Source of the DNA: Dyella mobilis
GTDB lineage: Bacteria; Pseudomonadota; Gammaproteobacteria; Xanthomonadales; Rhodanobacteraceae
Assembly (NCBI RefSeq): GCF_016904945.1
Contig: NZ_JADIKF010000040.1
Span: forward strand, 1,214,943-1,278,942
Direction of reading: 5' to 3'
DNA: 64,000 nt
Shown here: one piece after another, positions 61,649 through 64,000 of the stretch
Position numbering within the stretch: the first letter of the stretch is position 1
How the letters are laid out: each line of letters begins with the position of its first letter
Position numbers and translations under genes: made by a program
The notes under the pieces: model-generated
What the model was told of the DNA's origin: nothing
Database searches by the model: none
Seen by the model: only the letters and a program-made list of their open reading frames with translations

Positions 61649-63900
61649 GCGGTCAGGCTGGATTCTCGCGCCGCCGCTTTCTGCAGGTGATCGCCGGCAC
61701 GGCCGGCGCCTTGATCGTGGGCATCCGTGCGGCGGAAGCCGCGGATGCGGCACCGATACCGCCGGACATGCTCGGCGACAATCTCTCCAGCCTGGGTGCG
61801 TATGTGCGCATCGACCAGGATGGCGGCGTACTGATCGGCGCCCGCGACCCTGACACCGGCACCGGTGTCGCCACTTCGTTGCCGCGCATCATCGCCGACG
61901 AGCTGGATGCCGATTGGCTGCGCGTGCGCGTGGTACCGCTGGGCCTGGGCGTGATCAACAACAACGGCGCGCCGCGCTGGTTGTACGGCCAGCAAGTCGG
62001 CGGCACCGGCAATTCCATTCCGCGCGCGTGGCACGACCTGCGCGCAGCCGGCGCACTCGCGCGCACGCTGCTGCTGCAAGCAGCGGCGCAGCAACTGGGC
62101 GTGCCTGCCGATCGCCTGCGCGTCGAGAAAGGCACGGTGATCGCTCCCGATGGCCGCCGTCTCGGTTACGGCCAGTTGGCGGCGGCCGCGGCAAAAATCA
62201 GTCCGCTGCCATCGCCCATTCCTCTCAAAGCCCCCGATCACTACACCCTGATCGGACAACCTGCTGGCGACATCGATGCACTGGGCATCGTCACCGGCCG
62301 CACGCTTTATTCGCTCGACCAGCACTTCGGCGACGCCGTGGTGGCCGTGCTCGCGCACAGCCCCTGGGTCGACGGCACGCTCGATCAACTGGACAAGGCG
62401 CCCGCGCTGGCAATCAAGGGTGTGCTCGACGTGATCGAGCTGAAGCCCGATCCCAAGCTGCCGCCGGGCCAGACGGTGATCGCGCCGGCCGTCGCCGTGA
62501 TCGCCGAAACCACTTGGCTGGCCCTGCAGGGCCGCCGCGCACTCAAGCTCAACTGGAAACCCGGCGCCAGCGGCAGCGAAAGCACCGCCGCGCTGGAACA
62601 GCAGGCCACCTCGCTGCTTGGCAGCGACAGCGCGCCGACCACGCGCGTGCGCGACGATGGCGACATCGACAAGGCCCGCCGCAAGGCGGCGCGCCGCGTC
62701 GACGCCACCTATTACCAGCCGTGGCTCGCGCACGCCGCCAGCGAACCGATGAACTGCCTGGTGAACATCGACAAGAACGGCGCGCTCCTCTACGTGCCGT
62801 CCCAGTCGCCACAGCAGGCGTACAGCGTGGTGCAGCGCCTGACCGGACTTGCACCGGACCAGATCGATATCCGCCTGTCGCGCATCGGCGGCGGCTACGG
62901 CCGCCGGCTCGATCACGACTACGTGGCCGAAGCGGTGCTGCTCGCGCAGGCGATCAAGAAACCGCTGCGCCTGTTCTGGCCTCGCGACGAAGACCTCGCC
63001 CACGATTATTACCGCTCCGGCTGCGTGCATCAGTTCAGCGCCATCGTGGACGCCAAGCGCCACGTGATTGCGTGGAATCAGCGCGTGGCCAGCGCCTCGG
63101 CCCTGACCGGGCGCGGCGTATCCAGCGATCGCCTGTGGACGTCCGAAGTAAGCGTGAACCAGCTTCCCGCCGGTTTCGTGCCGAACTATCGCAGCGACTG
63201 GTTCAGCCTCACTTCGTCGATACCGCGCGGTCCGCACAGCGGCATGCCGGATGTCACCAATGCGTTTGCCGCCGATTGCTTCATCGATGAAATCGCGCAT
63301 GCATTGAAAGAAGACCCGCTCGACACGCGCCTGCGCCTGATCGGCGATCCGCGCCTGGTGCCGCTGCAAGGCGGTGGCGCAATCGATACCGCACGCTTGA
63401 CCAATGTGCTGAAGCTGGTCGCCGATCGCATCAACTGGAAAGACTGGCTGCGCTCGGTCAACGGCCTGGGACTGGCCTGCTGGTACATCAACGGCGCGTA
63501 TGTTGCGCACGCGATCGAAGTGTCCATGCAGAACGACAAGCTCACCATCGAGCGCGTGGTCTGCGCGGTCGACGTGGGCCGGGTGATCAACCCCAAAGGC
63601 CTGGAAAACCAGGTGGCCGGCGCCACGCTCGATGCACTGTCGAACGCGCTCAACCCGGCCATCACCGTCAAGGACGGCAAGGTGCAGCAAAGCGGCTGGA
63701 AGGATTACCCGCTGGCCAGCATGGCGCAGTTGCCCAACAGCGTCGAAGTGATCACCGTACCTGGCGAGGGCGATCCCGCTGGCGCCAGCTTCATCGCCAT
63801 GCCGTCCGCCGCGCCAGCGCTGGCCAACGCGGTGTTCCGCGTCAGCGCAGTGCGCGTGCGTCGCCTGCCGCTGATGAAGGAATGGCTGCGTTTGCTGTGA
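61645..63900 (+). CDS. Molybdopterin-binding large subunit, isoquinoline-1-oxidoreductase beta-like
   Basis: A 751-residue IorB-like subunit. A twin-arginine signal (FSRRRFLQVIAG) sends the folded complex to the periplasm. Family segments are GTGNSIPRAWHDLRAAGA, VPSQSPQQAY, IGGGYGRRLDHDYVAEA, NAFAADCFIDEIAH, AVDVGRVINPKGLENQVAG and SAAPALANAVF. Relatives have a GGVGEPGTPPIAPALANA-type stretch carrying the catalytic Glu that activates the Mo-bound water; here the gap-free match reads PAGASFIAMPSAAPALANA, which puts Phe716 in place of that Glu. The assignment uses remembered family consensus. The start overlaps the small-subunit stop by four bases, so the subunits are co-translated. No cytochrome c or XdhC-type maturation gene is in view, but the window ends here. 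Confidence 0.87.
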   Translation: MSGQAGFSRRRFLQVIAGTAGALIVGIRAAEAADAAPIPPDMLGDNLSSLGAYVRIDQDGGVLIGARDPDTGTGVATSLPRIIADELDADWLRVRVVPLGLGVINNNGAPRWLYGQQVGGTGNSIPRAWHDLRAAGALARTLLLQAAAQQLGVPADRLRVEKGTVIAPDGRRLGYGQLAAAAAKISPLPSPIPLKAPDHYTLIGQPAGDIDALGIVTGRTLYSLDQHFGDAVVAVLAHSPWVDGTLDQLDKAPALAIKGVLDVIELKPDPKLPPGQTVIAPAVAVIAETTWLALQGRRALKLNWKPGASGSESTAALEQQATSLLGSDSAPTTRVRDDGDIDKARRKAARRVDATYYQPWLAHAASEPMNCLVNIDKNGALLYVPSQSPQQAYSVVQRLTGLAPDQIDIRLSRIGGGYGRRLDHDYVAEAVLLAQAIKKPLRLFWPRDEDLAHDYYRSGCVHQFSAIVDAKRHVIAWNQRVASASALTGRGVSSDRLWTSEVSVNQLPAGFVPNYRSDWFSLTSSIPRGPHSGMPDVTNAFAADCFIDEIAHALKEDPLDTRLRLIGDPRLVPLQGGGAIDTARLTNVLKLVADRINWKDWLRSVNGLGLACWYINGAYVAHAIEVSMQNDKLTIERVVCAVDVGRVINPKGLENQVAGATLDALSNALNPAITVKDGKVQQSGWKDYPLASMAQLPNSVEVITVPGEGDPAGASFIAMPSAAPALANAVFRVSAVRVRRLPLMKEWLRLL

Positions 63901-63909
63901 TGCAGTCGC

Positions 63910-64000
63910 GGGGGGGGGGGGGGGGGGGGGGGCCCCCCCCCCCCACGGCGGGGGGGGCGGCGGGCCGAGGGGGAGCTCGGAGAACCAAACACCCCCCCAA
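63910..64000. other. G/C homopolymer and low-complexity tail, probable assembly artefact
   Basis: After the last stop codon come 23 G residues (63910-63932), 12 C residues (63933-63944) and further G- and C-runs to the window end. Long opposing homopolymers of this type are typical of sequencing or assembly failure at a contig end. I read no biology from it. Confidence 0.8.

Noticed and set aside
61474..63690. Minus-strand open frame opposite the molybdopterin subunit
   Set aside because: Shadow frame; the plus strand has Tat signal and family motifs.

Overview
The window is high-GC gammaproteobacterial chromosome, best read as a Lysobacterales (Xanthomonadales) member of the Rhodanobacteraceae type (Dyella / Rhodanobacter / Luteibacter-like). 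The markers are an adjacent murD2-murL pair (the Xanthomonas-type route to D-glutamate in peptidoglycan), a fused aspartate kinase-diaminopimelate decarboxylase, a small XAC0095-like protein, an NdvB-like GH17-GT2 glucan synthase, a sedolisin protease, and dense intergenic palindromic repeats (core CCCTCTCCCC-GGAG-GGGAGAGGG with an adjoining GGGTGAGGGGCC). I see no rRNA, tRNA, phage, insertion sequence or CRISPR array. The assignment rests on gene content only.

Layout. 1-7.2 kb: end of a periplasmic TPR-like membrane protein, relA and hrpA, all on the minus strand; hrpA carries an in-frame copy of the palindromic repeat. 7.3-11 kb: dps with an OxyR-like site, then a large TonB-dependent receptor. 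11.5-20 kb: ndvB-like synthase, then tamA-tamB. 20.2-26.1 kb: an RcsB-like response regulator divergent from a chaperone-usher fimbrial operon (pilin, chaperone, usher with an odd C-terminal tail). 26.3-32.1 kb: DHA2 drug exporter and two tandem trimeric autotransporter adhesins. 32.6-41.7 kb: small XAC0095-like protein, GH92 alpha-mannosidase, M13 peptidase, and two related orphan two-domain fimbrial adhesin-like proteins in AT-richer DNA. 42-46.5 kb: a coupled pair of GYF_2 membrane proteins (one RDD, one with a ClpP-like serine protease domain), then a GST and a TetR regulator sharing a promoter with paired operators. 46.7-54.5 kb: murD2-murL, a DUF559 nuclease-like gene between repeat clusters, lysAC, class I fumarase. 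54.7-64 kb: two paralogous outer-membrane beta-barrels around a sedolisin and a PhzF-like protein, an APC permease, and a two-subunit molybdenum hydroxylase-like pair. The last ~90 bases are a G/C homopolymer tract that looks like an assembly artefact.

Themes. Much of the window is cell-surface biology: TonB receptor, TAM translocation module, fimbriae, trimeric adhesins, beta-barrels, glucan synthesis, secreted protease and mannosidase. The observations most worth follow-up are: (1) the isoquinoline-oxidoreductase-like pair at 61.1-63.9 kb, whose small subunit has lost all four ligands of one [2Fe-2S] cluster and whose large subunit appears to have Phe where the family has its catalytic Glu; (2) the repeat family, which has entered coding sequence in hrpA, probably murL, and the 3' end of a DUF559 gene that repeats bracket on both sides; (3) the GYF_2-RDD / GYF_2-ClpP-like membrane pair; (4) the orphan tip adhesins and the usher tail.
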